Shown here: positions 38,299 through 46,873 of the stretch, in pieces | Layout of the letters: the number at the start of each line of letters is the position of its first letter | Position numbering within the stretch: position 1 is the stretch's first letter | From: Stenotrophomonas maltophilia | GTDB taxonomy: Bacteria; Pseudomonadota; Gammaproteobacteria; Xanthomonadales; Xanthomonadaceae | Assembly: GCA_002435595.1 (NCBI GenBank) | Contig: DJBL01000124.1 | Coordinates: 33,635-97,634 of the forward strand | Direction: 5' to 3' | Length of the DNA stretch: 64,000 nt | Notes under the pieces: generated by a model | What the model saw: the letters and a program-made list of their open reading frames with translations, nothing else | Databases searched by the model: none | Told to the model about the DNA's origin: nothing | Translations under genes and position numbers: made by a program

Positions 38299-39093
38299 AT
38301 GACAATCGTTCTCATCGCGACCCTGCTCTATCTGACCGCCACGGCCCTGCTGGTGCGCGCGGTCAGCCGCGATGACGCGGTCCGTTCGCCGGCCTGGCTG
38401 TGGCCGGCGCTGCCGGCGATGCTGCTGCATGGCGGTTACCACGTGCTGGTGGCGATGCGTACAAGTGGCGGGCCGGACATGCATTTCTTCGCCGCGCTCT
38501 CGCTGGTCGGCCTGGGCATGGCCTGGCTGACCTCGCTGGTGGCCGCGCGCGGGCGCATGGCGGCGCTGGGCGTACTGGTCTTCCCGATGGCCGCGGCGGT
38601 GCTGTGCATCTACCACGGCTACGGCCACGCACCGAGCAAGCCGCTGGGCTGGCAGCTGGCCACCCACGCCTGGCTGGCGCTGCTGGCCTACGCCACGCTG
38701 AGCGTGGCCGCGCTGCTGGCGATCATGCTGTGGCTGCAGGAGCGCGCGTTGCGCCGCCGCGACTTCCGCCCGTGGCTGCGCGCGCTGCCGCCGCTGGCCG
38801 ACCTGGAATCGCTGTTGTTCCGGGTGATCGCGGTGGGGTTCGCCCTGCTCACCCTGACCCTGCTCACCGGCGTGCTGTTCGTCGATGACCTGCTCGCGCA
38901 GAAACTGGTGCACAAGACCGTGCTCAGCGTGCTCTCGTGGATCGTGTTCGGCACCCTGCTGATCGGGCGGCGCCGCTACGGCTGGCGCGGGGCCAAGGCC
39001 GTGCACTGGACCCTGACCGCGATGGCGCTGCTGCTGCTGGCGTTCTTCGGCAGCCAGTTCGTGATCGAACTGGTGTTCGGTCACACCCGCTGA
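38299..39093 (+). CDS. ypjD: YpjD-like inner membrane protein of the CcsA/CcmC cytochrome assembly family
   Basis: 264 residues with about eight hydrophobic helices from ATG 38299. Landmarks of the family are VSRDDAVRS in the first loop, GYHVLVAM, HAWLALLAYATLSVAALLAIML and the late HKTVLSVLSWIVFGTLLIGRRRYGWRG. Relatives carry haem or move it in cytochrome c biogenesis, but YpjD itself has no settled role. Its divergent neighbour ffh is conserved in many proteobacteria. The gene is intact. Confidence 0.88.
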   Translation: MTIVLIATLLYLTATALLVRAVSRDDAVRSPAWLWPALPAMLLHGGYHVLVAMRTSGGPDMHFFAALSLVGLGMAWLTSLVAARGRMAALGVLVFPMAAAVLCIYHGYGHAPSKPLGWQLATHAWLALLAYATLSVAALLAIMLWLQERALRRRDFRPWLRALPPLADLESLLFRVIAVGFALLTLTLLTGVLFVDDLLAQKLVHKTVLSVLSWIVFGTLLIGRRRYGWRGAKAVHWTLTAMALLLLAFFGSQFVIELVFGHTR

Positions 39094-39112
39094 GCCGACG
39101 CCGGGCGGCCGG

Positions 39113-39565
39113 TTACATCGGGGCCGACAGCAGGGCGCGCTGCGATTGCCCGCTGTGGGTGATCATGTCATCCACCCGCCAGCAGCCATCCGCGGCGCGC
39201 AGCAGCGCCAGGCGGGTCAACCGCGCCGCCTTCCAGACCCGGTAGCGCGCCTCCACGGTGACGCGCGCGGGGTCGTTGGTTGACCTGGCACGCAACACCG
39301 GCGGCGCGTCGATCTCGCCGTCCTGGCCATCCAGCCACGGATCGCTGTCGAAGCGGCAGATGCCCTCCTCCACCCGCTGGCATTCGCGCTCGGCTGCCAG
39401 CAGCCGGGCGAACCCAGGGGTGAGCACGCTGGGCGAGGTGGCCAGAAAATCGTTGGCACTGGCCTTCAGGAACGCCTGCCCCACCGCCACCGGGTCGCCG
39501 CAGGCGGGCGCGGCCTGCACCGCAGGCGCCAGCAGCAACGCCATCCACACCATTGCCTTGCGCAT
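39113..39565 (-). CDS. Secreted DUF3828-like protein
   Basis: 150 residues from ATG 39565 (AAGGA 8 bases upstream). A signal peptide (MRKAMVWMALLLAPAVQA) is followed by a compact domain: DPVAVGQAFLKASANDFLATSPSVLTPGFARLLAAERECQ, two internal Cys, then a strand-rich end (ARVTVEARYRVWKAARLTRLALLRAADGCWRVDDMI). The AFLxxxxxxxF...GCWRVDDI pattern recalls DUF3828/NTF2-like periplasmic proteins. Its function is unknown. It shares direction with radA, 44 bases downstream of it. Confidence 0.7.
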   Translation of the reverse strand: MRKAMVWMALLLAPAVQAAPACGDPVAVGQAFLKASANDFLATSPSVLTPGFARLLAAERECQRVEEGICRFDSDPWLDGQDGEIDAPPVLRARSTNDPARVTVEARYRVWKAARLTRLALLRAADGCWRVDDMITHSGQSQRALLSAPM

Positions 39566-39609
39566 GCATGTCTTCCTTGAGGTGCTGATCAGCCCCCGCA
39601 TTGTAAGGC

Positions 39610-40992
39610 TCAGGCCGCCTCGATCGCCTCGGACAGCCGCTCCACCGCGATCACCTCCATGCCCTTCACGCTGCCGGTCTTGGGCGCGTTGGCCTTGGGC
39701 ACGATGGCGCGCTTGAAGCCATGGGTGGCCGCTTCGCGCAGGCGATCTTCGCCATTGGGCACCGGGCGGATTTCGCCGGACAGGCCGACCTCGCCGAAGG
39801 CGATGGTCTTCTCGGCCAGCGGCCGGTCCTGCAGCGAGGACAGCACCGCCAGCAGCACCGGCAGGTCCACGGCGGTTTCCTGCACGCGGATGCCGCCCAC
39901 CACGTTCACGAACACGTCCTGGTCGCCGGTGAGCACGCCGCCATGCCGGTGCAGGACCGCCAGCAGCATGGCCAGGCGGTTCTGCTCCAGGCCCACCGCC
40001 ACCCGCCGCGGATTGGACAGCGGCGAGGTATCCACCAGCGCCTGCACCTCCACCAGCAGTGGCCGGGTGCCTTCGCGGGTGACCATCACGCAGCTGCCGG
40101 GCTGTTGGGTGCTGCCACCAGACAGGAAGATCGCCGAGGGATTGGAGACTTCTTTCAGGCCCTTCTCGCCCATCGCGAACACGCCCAGCTCGTTGACCGC
40201 GCCGAAGCGGTTCTTGAAGGCGCGCAGCAGGCGGAAGCGGCTGCCGCTCTCGCCCTCGAAGTACAGCACCGCATCGACCATGTGCTCGAGCACGCGCGGG
40301 CCGGCAATGCCGCCTTCCTTGGTCACGTGGCCCACCAGGAACACCGCCGTGCCGGTCTCCTTGGCAAAGCGCACCAGCCGTGCGGCGCTCTCGCGCACCT
40401 GGCTGACCGAACCGGGCGCGGCGGTGAGCGACTCGGTCCACAGGGTCTGGATCGAGTCGGCCACGATCAGCTTGGGCCGGGCCACGCTGGCGTGCTGCAG
40501 GATCGCCTCGACCTGGGTCTCGGCCAGCGCGTTGACGTTGTCCAGCGGCAGGTCCAGGCGCACCGCGCGGCCAGCCACCTGCGACAGCGACTCCTCGCCG
40601 GTGATGTACAGCACCGGCAGGGTGGCGGCCATCCTGGCCACCGCCTGCAGCAGCAGGGTGGACTTGCCGATGCCCGGGTCGCCACCGACCAGGATCACCG
40701 CGCCCTCCACCAGGCCGCCGCCAAGCACCCGGTCGAACTCGCCGATGCAGGTGCTCACGCGCAGGTGCTCGGTCTGCTGCACGTCCTTGAGCGCCATGAT
40801 CTTCGGCGCATCGACCTTGCCGGCCCAGCCGGAGCGTCGCGCGGCCGGCGAGGCCTTGGCCGGGGCGGTCGCGCTTTCCAGGGTGATCTCGGTCAGCACG
40901 TTCCACACACCGCACTCGGTGCACTGCCCCTGCCACTTGCTGTACTCGGCGCCGCATTCGCTGCACACGTATGCGGTCAGTCGCTTGGCCAT
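39610..40992 (-). CDS. radA: DNA repair protein RadA
   Basis: 460 residues from ATG 40992, the same length as E. coli RadA. The zinc finger is CSECGAEYSKWQGQCTECG, the RecA-like core has Walker A GGDPGIGKSTLL and the RadA-specific KNRFG motif (FKNRFGAVNELGVF), and the C-terminus is the Lon-like domain (VGGIRVQETAVDLPVLLAVLSSL). RadA drives branch migration of recombination intermediates. The frame is open upstream to 41112 but the family start is MAKRLTAYVCSECG. Confidence 0.97.
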   Translation of the reverse strand: MAKRLTAYVCSECGAEYSKWQGQCTECGVWNVLTEITLESATAPAKASPAARRSGWAGKVDAPKIMALKDVQQTEHLRVSTCIGEFDRVLGGGLVEGAVILVGGDPGIGKSTLLLQAVARMAATLPVLYITGEESLSQVAGRAVRLDLPLDNVNALAETQVEAILQHASVARPKLIVADSIQTLWTESLTAAPGSVSQVRESAARLVRFAKETGTAVFLVGHVTKEGGIAGPRVLEHMVDAVLYFEGESGSRFRLLRAFKNRFGAVNELGVFAMGEKGLKEVSNPSAIFLSGGSTQQPGSCVMVTREGTRPLLVEVQALVDTSPLSNPRRVAVGLEQNRLAMLLAVLHRHGGVLTGDQDVFVNVVGGIRVQETAVDLPVLLAVLSSLQDRPLAEKTIAFGEVGLSGEIRPVPNGEDRLREAATHGFKRAIVPKANAPKTGSVKGMEVIAVERLSEAIEAA

Positions 40993-41141
40993 ATCCACGT
41001 CCACGTCATCGTCTGCCGGGCAGGATAGCCGAGCCGCGTCGCAACAACCGAGACGCGACCCCAACGCCCCCCTCAAGTTCCCCGCGCCCGCGCCGATACC
41101 GGGGCGGGCCATCGCCCTCCCCCTTATCTCCAGGCTTTCCC

Positions 41142-43205
41142 ATGACCGGCACCTACAGCCAGAGTCTTGTCGTCTTCTCGCTGCTGGTTGCCATCCTCGC
41201 CTCCTACACGGCGCTGGACATGGCCGGTCGGCTGGCCAGTACCCAAGGCCGCGTGGCGCGCTGGTGGCTGGCCGGTGGTGCCATTGCGATGGGGCTGGGC
41301 ATCTGGTCGATGCACTTCATCGGCATGCTTGCCTTCCATCTGCCGATCCCGGTCGGCTACGACCTGGGCATCACCCTGTTCTCGCTGGCGGTCTCGGTGG
41401 GGGCCTCGGCCTATGCGCTGTGGCTGGTCTCGCGCCCGGCGTTGCCGTGGGCGCGGCTGGTGGCCGGCGCGGTACTGATGGGGCTGGGCATCGCCGCCAT
41501 GCACTACCTGGGCATGTCCGCGCTGCGCATGCAGCCGGGCATCGACTACGACCCGCTCTGGTTCACGGTGTCGCTGTTGATCGCCATCACCGCCGCCGGC
41601 GCCGCATTGTGGATCGCCTTCCGCCTGCGCCTGGAACAGCGTCGGGCGATGCAGCTGCGCGGGCTGGCCTCGGTACTGATGGGGCTGGCGATCGTGGGCA
41701 TGCATTACACGGGAATGGCTGCGGCCAGCTTCCCGCCCGGCAGCGTGTGCGGTGCGGCGATTGGCGAGGGCATCGACAGCAAGTGGCTGGCGGTGCTGGT
41801 GATCGTCACCACCCTGGCCACGCTGGGCATCGCGTTGCTGGCCTCGGTGTTCGACCGGCAGATGCGCACCCGCACCGGGATGCTGGCCGACTCGCTGGCC
41901 CATGCCAATGAAAAGCTGCTGCAGGCCGCCCTGCACGATCCGCTGACCCAGCTGCCCAACCGCATGCTGCTGCAGGACCGCATCGAGCAGGCGATCGAGA
42001 AGGCCAAGCGCCGGCAGTTCAGTTTCGCGGTGATGTTCTGCGATCTGGACGGCTTCAAGGCAATCAACGATGCCTACGGCCACCAGCTGGGCGACAAGCT
42101 GTTGATCCAGATGAGCGAACGGGTGAGCGCGCTGCTGCGCAGCCACGATACCTTCGCGCGGCTGGGCGGGGATGAGTTCGTCATCGTGTTCCAGGTGGAC
42201 GATCCGGAAGATGCGGCGGTGGTCGCCGAGCGGATCATCGCCAGCGTGGGCGAGCCGTTCCTGATCGACGCGCTGGAGCTGCAGGTCACCGCCAGCCTGG
42301 GGATCGCGCTGTACCCGGCCGATGCCACCACCGAGCGCGAGCTGATGGCGCACGCCGATGCGGCGATGTACCACACCAAGGACGCCGGCCGGAACGGCTA
42401 TACCTTCTTCACCGAGTCGATGCACGTCAGCGCCAACCGGCAGCTCAAGCTGCTGCAGGAGCTGCGCCGCGCGATCCATCGCAACGAGCTGGTGCTGCAC
42501 TATCAGCCCAAGTTCCCGGCCAGCGGGCAGCCGTTGATCGGGGCCGAGGCGCTGGTGCGCTGGCAGCACCCGGAGCTGGGGTTGCTGGGGCCGGACACGT
42601 TCATCCCATTGGCCGAGCGCAGCGGGTTGATCCTGCCGCTGGGTGACTGGGTGCTGGACCGCGCCTGCGCGCAGCTGCGCCAGTGGCACGACGCCGGCCA
42701 CGACGACTGGTCGATGGCGGTGAACCTGTCGCCCTTGCAGTTCGCCTCGAGCACGCTGCTGGACACGGTCACGCGCACGCTGGAGCGGCACGGGCTGGCC
42801 CCGCAGCACCTGACGCTGGAGGTGACCGAGACCACCGCGATGAAGGACGTGGAGGCCAGCCTGCAGATCCTGCACGGGCTGACCGCCATGGGAGTGAACA
42901 TCTCCATCGACGATTTCGGCACGGGCTACTCGAGCCTGCTGTACCTCAAGCGCATGCCGGCCACCGAGCTGAAGATCGACCGCGCGTTCGTGCACGACCT
43001 GGAGGACAACGCCGAGGACGCGGCGATCGTGTCCTCGATCATCGCGCTGGGCCGCTCGCTGCAGTTGCAGATCGTGGCCGAAGGCGTAGAGACCGATGGC
43101 CAGCGCCAGTACCTGAGCGACCTCGGCTGCGACCTGCTGCAGGGGTATCACCTGGGTCGCCCGGTAGGGGCAGAGGAATTCTTGCGGTTGGCGCAGGCCG
43201 CGTAG
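41142..43205 (+). CDS. MHYT-GGDEF-EAL membrane c-di-GMP enzyme
   Basis: 687 residues from ATG 41142. Seven N-terminal helices form an MHYT sensor with three metal-type motifs, SMHFIGM, AMHYLGM and GMHYTGM, thought to bind copper and sense a diatomic gas or redox state. The GGDEF domain has an intact active site (RLGGDEFVIVF, residues ~342-346) and an intact inhibitory I-site RSHD five residues before it. The EAL domain keeps EALVRW, EVTETTAM, DDFGTGYSSL and KIDRAFV, so both synthesis and hydrolysis of c-di-GMP look possible. It is transcribed alone, divergent from radA. Confidence 0.93.
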   Translation: MTGTYSQSLVVFSLLVAILASYTALDMAGRLASTQGRVARWWLAGGAIAMGLGIWSMHFIGMLAFHLPIPVGYDLGITLFSLAVSVGASAYALWLVSRPALPWARLVAGAVLMGLGIAAMHYLGMSALRMQPGIDYDPLWFTVSLLIAITAAGAALWIAFRLRLEQRRAMQLRGLASVLMGLAIVGMHYTGMAAASFPPGSVCGAAIGEGIDSKWLAVLVIVTTLATLGIALLASVFDRQMRTRTGMLADSLAHANEKLLQAALHDPLTQLPNRMLLQDRIEQAIEKAKRRQFSFAVMFCDLDGFKAINDAYGHQLGDKLLIQMSERVSALLRSHDTFARLGGDEFVIVFQVDDPEDAAVVAERIIASVGEPFLIDALELQVTASLGIALYPADATTERELMAHADAAMYHTKDAGRNGYTFFTESMHVSANRQLKLLQELRRAIHRNELVLHYQPKFPASGQPLIGAEALVRWQHPELGLLGPDTFIPLAERSGLILPLGDWVLDRACAQLRQWHDAGHDDWSMAVNLSPLQFASSTLLDTVTRTLERHGLAPQHLTLEVTETTAMKDVEASLQILHGLTAMGVNISIDDFGTGYSSLLYLKRMPATELKIDRAFVHDLEDNAEDAAIVSSIIALGRSLQLQIVAEGVETDGQRQYLSDLGCDLLQGYHLGRPVGAEEFLRLAQAA

Positions 43206-43229
43206 GCGGCAACGCACGGCGGAGATGCG

Positions 43230-43795
43230 CGCCCGGTGGTCGAACCTTGGTCGACTGCGGGTAGCGGTGCAGCGCCACGTGGCGACATGACCGATGAGCG
43301 ACGGACGCGCGGCGGTGGGTGATGCGTTGCCCCGATGATTGCCATGCGTTCGCCGGGCGCGGTTGTCGTATCGGCGGTCGTTTGGGAACCGACCCTACCG
43401 GATGGCTGGTGAGCGACGGGCGCGCGGCGGTGGGTGGTGCGTTGCCCCGATGTTTGCTATGCGTTCGCCGGGCGTGGGTGGGGTATCGGCGGTCGTTTGG
43501 GAACCGACCCTACCGGATGGCTCGTCGGTTGGGTTGAACCTTGGTCGACTGCCGATAGCGGTGCATCGCGCGGTGGCGACATGACCGATGAGCGACGGGC
43601 GCGCGGCGGTGGGTGGTGCGTTGCTCCGATGTTTTCTATGCGTTCGCAGGGCGTGGGTGGGGTATCGGCGGTCGTTTGGGAACCGACCCTACCGGCTGGC
43701 TCGTCGGTTGGGTCGAACCTTGGTCGACTGCGGGTAGCAGTGCAGCGCGCGGTGGCGACATGACCGATGAACGGCATCGGCGCGATAAGCGGTGA
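43230..43795. repeat. Cluster of three nested GTAG-type repeat elements
   Basis: Three different segments recur in shuffled order. TCGAACCTTGGTCGACTGC, a stem GTCGA/TCGAC, occurs near 43235, 43534 and 43712. GACATGACCGATGA occurs at 43284, 43578 and 43757, and is followed in two copies by GCGACGGGCGCGCGGCGGTG. GGTCGTTTGGGAACCGACCCTACC, whose complement starts GTAG, occurs near 43375, 43492 and 43672. The unit length is about 115-190 bases. The short frames that run through it are artefacts of the repetition. Confidence 0.8.
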
Positions 43796-43826
43796 ACGGT
43801 GCGCTGGCTGCGTGGTCCTGCACAAA

Positions 43827-43856
43827 CAGAAAGGCCGCCCTGCGGCGGCCTTTCTG
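43827..43856 (-). terminator. Terminator of the cyoABCD operon
   Basis: A 13-bp perfect stem CAGAAAGGCCGCC/GGCGGCCTTTCTG with a 4-base loop, followed on the minus strand by TTTGTG. It lies 24 bases past the cyoD stop. Confidence 0.85.
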
Positions 43857-43879
43857 CATGCGGCAACGTCGCGGGGACG

Positions 43880-44230
43880 TCAGTGCATCATGTGCACGTT
43901 CATGTTGTGCATGACCCACAGCGAGCCGGCGACGATGATGCCGATCACCACGACGGTGAAGGCCGCCGCGCTCACGTTCCAGCGCTGCTCGGAGGAGCGG
44001 TCCAGGTGCAGGAAGAACACCAGGTGCACCAGGATCTGCAGCACCGCGGTGATCACGATGATCACCCCGGTGGTGAAGGTCGGCAGGTTGCCGTGCATCA
44101 CCAGCCAGAACGGAATGATCGTCAGGATCGCGGCCAGCAGGAACCCGACCAGGTAGGACTTGACGCTGCCGTGGCTCTCGCCGCCGGCGCCATGCCCGTG
44201 GTCATGGGCGTGATTGTCATGTGCGGCCAT
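43880..44230 (-). CDS. cyoD: Cytochrome bo quinol oxidase subunit IV
   Basis: 116 residues. It starts inside the cyoC stop (TAATG). The N-terminus is His-rich (MAAHDNHAHDHGHG), then three membrane helices: SYLVGFLLAAILTIIPFWLV, TTGVIIVITAVLQILVHLVFFLHLD and AFTVVVIGIIVAGSLWVMHNMN. Subunit IV stabilises CuB loading of the oxidase. It is the last gene of the operon before a strong terminator. Confidence 0.95.
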   Translation of the reverse strand: MAAHDNHAHDHGHGAGGESHGSVKSYLVGFLLAAILTIIPFWLVMHGNLPTFTTGVIIVITAVLQILVHLVFFLHLDRSSEQRWNVSAAAFTVVVIGIIVAGSLWVMHNMNVHMMH

Positions 44231-44871
44231 TACAGCGCTCCCTTCAGGTAGACGACGGAGAACACGCCGATCCAGATCAGATCCAGGAAGTGCCAGAACA
44301 GGCTCAGGCACGCCATGCGGGTCTTGTTGGTCGGGGTCAGGCCGTTCTGCTTGATCTGGATGAACATGATCAGCAGCCACAGCAGACCCGCACTGACGTG
44401 CAGGCCGTGGGTGCCCACCAGCGCGAAGAACGCCGACAGGAACGCACTGTGGTCCGGACCGAAGCCCTCATGGATGAGGTGGTTGAACTCCCACACTTCC
44501 ATGACCATGAAGCCGAAGCCCAGCAGCCAGGTCAGGCCCAGCCACAGGTACATCTGGCCGACCTTGTGCTTGTGCAACGCGATCATGCCCAGGCCGAAGG
44601 TCAGCGAGGACACCAGCAGCAGCGTGGTTTCCCAGGCGACGAAGGTCAGGTCGAACAGGTCCTTCGGGCCCGGCCCGCCGTTGGTGCCACCGGACAACAC
44701 GATGTAGGTGGCAAACAGGCTGGCGAAGATGAGGCAGTCGCTCATCAGGTACACCCAGAAACCGAAGACGGTGTTGCCGCCGGTGTCGTGGTGCTCGTGG
44801 TCATCATGGCCGTGGGCCGCCGCGTGCGCGGCGTGCCCATGGTTCATGGCGTTGGGGGTAGTGCTGCTCAT
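44230..44871 (-). CDS. cyoC: Cytochrome bo quinol oxidase subunit III
   Basis: 213 residues, five membrane helices. It has a His-rich leader (HGHDDHEHHD) before NTVFGFWVYLMSDCLIFASLFATYIVL, then KDLFDLTFVAWETTLLLVSSLTFG, LGFGFMVMEVWEFNHLIHEG and TNKTRMACLSLFWHFLDLIWIGVF, all characteristic of heme-copper oxidase subunit III. Translationally coupled to cyoB (ATGA) and cyoD. Confidence 0.96.
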   Translation of the reverse strand: MSSTTPNAMNHGHAAHAAAHGHDDHEHHDTGGNTVFGFWVYLMSDCLIFASLFATYIVLSGGTNGGPGPKDLFDLTFVAWETTLLLVSSLTFGLGMIALHKHKVGQMYLWLGLTWLLGFGFMVMEVWEFNHLIHEGFGPDHSAFLSAFFALVGTHGLHVSAGLLWLLIMFIQIKQNGLTPTNKTRMACLSLFWHFLDLIWIGVFSVVYLKGAL

Positions 44872-46871
44872 GCCTTCAGCTCCGATTTCACCAGGCCCTG
44901 CGCCACCAGGTGGCGACGGTGCTCATTTTCGATGCGTTCCACTTCGGCGGCCGGCACGTAGTAATCCACGTCCTTGTCGAAGGTGCGCCAGATGAACGTG
45001 CCGATCATGCCGACCAGGCCGACGATGGCCAGCCACCAGATGTGCCAGATCATCGCAAAGCCGAGCACCAGGCTGAAGGCGCCGATCACCACACCGGTAC
45101 CGGTGTTGCGCGGCATGTGGATGTCGGTGTACTTGGCCGGGCGTTCCCACGCCTCACCACGCTGCTTGCGCTCCCAGAAATCGTCCAGCTCGGTGACCTT
45201 GGGCAGCGCGCCGAAGTTGTAGAACGACGGCGGCGAAGAGGTTTCCCACTCCAGCGTACGGGCATCCCACGGATCGCCGGTCAGATCGGCGGTCTTCTTG
45301 CGGTCGCGGATCGACACGGCGATCTGGATCACCTGGCACAGGATGCCGGCGCCGATGATGAACGCACCGAACATGGCGATCACCAGCAGCGGCTGGTATT
45401 CCAGGTTCGGGTAGCTCTGCATGCGGCGGGTCATGCCCATGAAGCCCAGGATGTACAGCGGCATGAAGGCCACGTAGAAGCCGATGAACCAGCACCAGAA
45501 CGCGCGCTTGCCCCAGGTTTCGTTGAGGCGGAAGCCGAACATCTTCGGCCACCAGTAGGTGATGCCGGCGAACATGCCGAACACCACGCCGCCGATGATG
45601 ACGTTGTGGAAGTGGGCGATCAGGAACAGGCTGTTGTGCAGCACGAAGTCGATGGCCGGGATCGCCAGCATCACGCCGGTCATGCCGCCGATGGTGAAGG
45701 TGACCATGAAGCCGATCGTCCACAGCACCGGAGTGGTGAACTGCACGCGGCCGCGGAACATGGTGAACAGCCAGTTGAAGATCTTCACACCGGTCGGGAT
45801 CGAGATGATCATCGTCGTGATGCCAAAGAAGGCATTCACGTTGGCACCCGAACCCATGGTGAAGAAGTGGTGCAGCCACACGATGAACGACAGCACGCCG
45901 ATGCAGGCGGTGGCGTAGACCATGCCCTTGTAGCCGAACAGCGCCTTGCGCGAGAAGGTGGCGATGACCTCGGAGAACACGCCGAAGGCCGGCAGCACCA
46001 GGATATAGACTTCCGGGTGACCCCAGATCCAGATCAGGTTGATGTACAGCATGGCGTTGCCGCCACCGTCATTGGTGAAGAAGTGCGTGCCCAGGTAACG
46101 GTCCAGGGTCAGCAGCACCAGGGTGACGGTCAGCACCGGGAAGGCGGCGATGATCAGCACGTTGGTGACCAGCGCGGTCCAGGTGAACACCGGCATGTGC
46201 ATCAGCTTCATGCCCGGGGTACGCATCTTCAGGATGGTAATGAAGAAGTTGATACCACTCAGCGTGGTACCCAGGCCTGCGACCTGCAGGCCCCAGATGT
46301 AGTAATCCACACCCACACCTGAGCTGTACTCCTTGCCCGACAATGGCGGGAAGGCCAGCCAGCCGGTCTGCGCGAACTCACCCACGCCCAGCGAGATCAT
46401 CACCAGGCCCGCGCCCGCCACGAACAGCCAGAAGCTGAGCGAGTTGACGAACGGGAAGGCCACGTCGCGTGCGCCGATCTGCAGCGGCACCACGACGTTC
46501 ATCAGGCCGGTGATCAGCGGCATCGCCACGAAGAAGATCATGATCACGCCATGGGCGGTGAAGATCTGGTCGTAGTGGTGCGGCGGCAGGAAGCCCTCGT
46601 TGCCGCCGGCCGCGATGGCCTGCTGGGCACGCATCATGATCGCGTCGGCGAAGCCGCGCAGCAGCATGACGAAGGCGACGATGAGGTACATCACGCCGAT
46701 CTTCTTGTGGTCGACCGAGGTGAACCACTCTTTCCAGAGATAGCCCCACAGCTTGAACTTGGTGATCAGGGCCAACACCAGCATGCCGCCGATACCAGCA
46801 CCGATCAACGTGGTGATGATGATCGGGTCATGCGGGATGTCGGCAAATGTCAATTTACCCAACAGATTCAT
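44868..46871 (-). CDS. cyoB: Cytochrome bo quinol oxidase subunit I
   Basis: 667 residues, close to E. coli CyoB (663). It carries haem b, haem o/a and CuB: the His ligands lie in FTAHGVIMIFF, WIWGHPEVYILVLPAFG, the active-site FFTMGSG region and FLIAHFHNVIIGG. TVTLVLLTLDRYLGTHFF and the C-terminal extension with KYTDIHMPRNTGTG identify the quinol-oxidase branch. It pumps protons while reducing oxygen with ubiquinol. It begins 2 bases after cyoA. Confidence 0.97.
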   Translation of the reverse strand: MNLLGKLTFADIPHDPIIITTLIGAGIGGMLVLALITKFKLWGYLWKEWFTSVDHKKIGVMYLIVAFVMLLRGFADAIMMRAQQAIAAGGNEGFLPPHHYDQIFTAHGVIMIFFVAMPLITGLMNVVVPLQIGARDVAFPFVNSLSFWLFVAGAGLVMISLGVGEFAQTGWLAFPPLSGKEYSSGVGVDYYIWGLQVAGLGTTLSGINFFITILKMRTPGMKLMHMPVFTWTALVTNVLIIAAFPVLTVTLVLLTLDRYLGTHFFTNDGGGNAMLYINLIWIWGHPEVYILVLPAFGVFSEVIATFSRKALFGYKGMVYATACIGVLSFIVWLHHFFTMGSGANVNAFFGITTMIISIPTGVKIFNWLFTMFRGRVQFTTPVLWTIGFMVTFTIGGMTGVMLAIPAIDFVLHNSLFLIAHFHNVIIGGVVFGMFAGITYWWPKMFGFRLNETWGKRAFWCWFIGFYVAFMPLYILGFMGMTRRMQSYPNLEYQPLLVIAMFGAFIIGAGILCQVIQIAVSIRDRKKTADLTGDPWDARTLEWETSSPPSFYNFGALPKVTELDDFWERKQRGEAWERPAKYTDIHMPRNTGTGVVIGAFSLVLGFAMIWHIWWLAIVGLVGMIGTFIWRTFDKDVDYYVPAAEVERIENEHRRHLVAQGLVKSELKA

Positions 46872-46873
46872 GC

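Noticed and set aside
39113..40966. A 617-residue frame across radA and the small secreted protein
   Set aside because: Its upstream two thirds is an alternative frame of radA; the real gene starts at 39565 with its own ribosome site and signal peptide.
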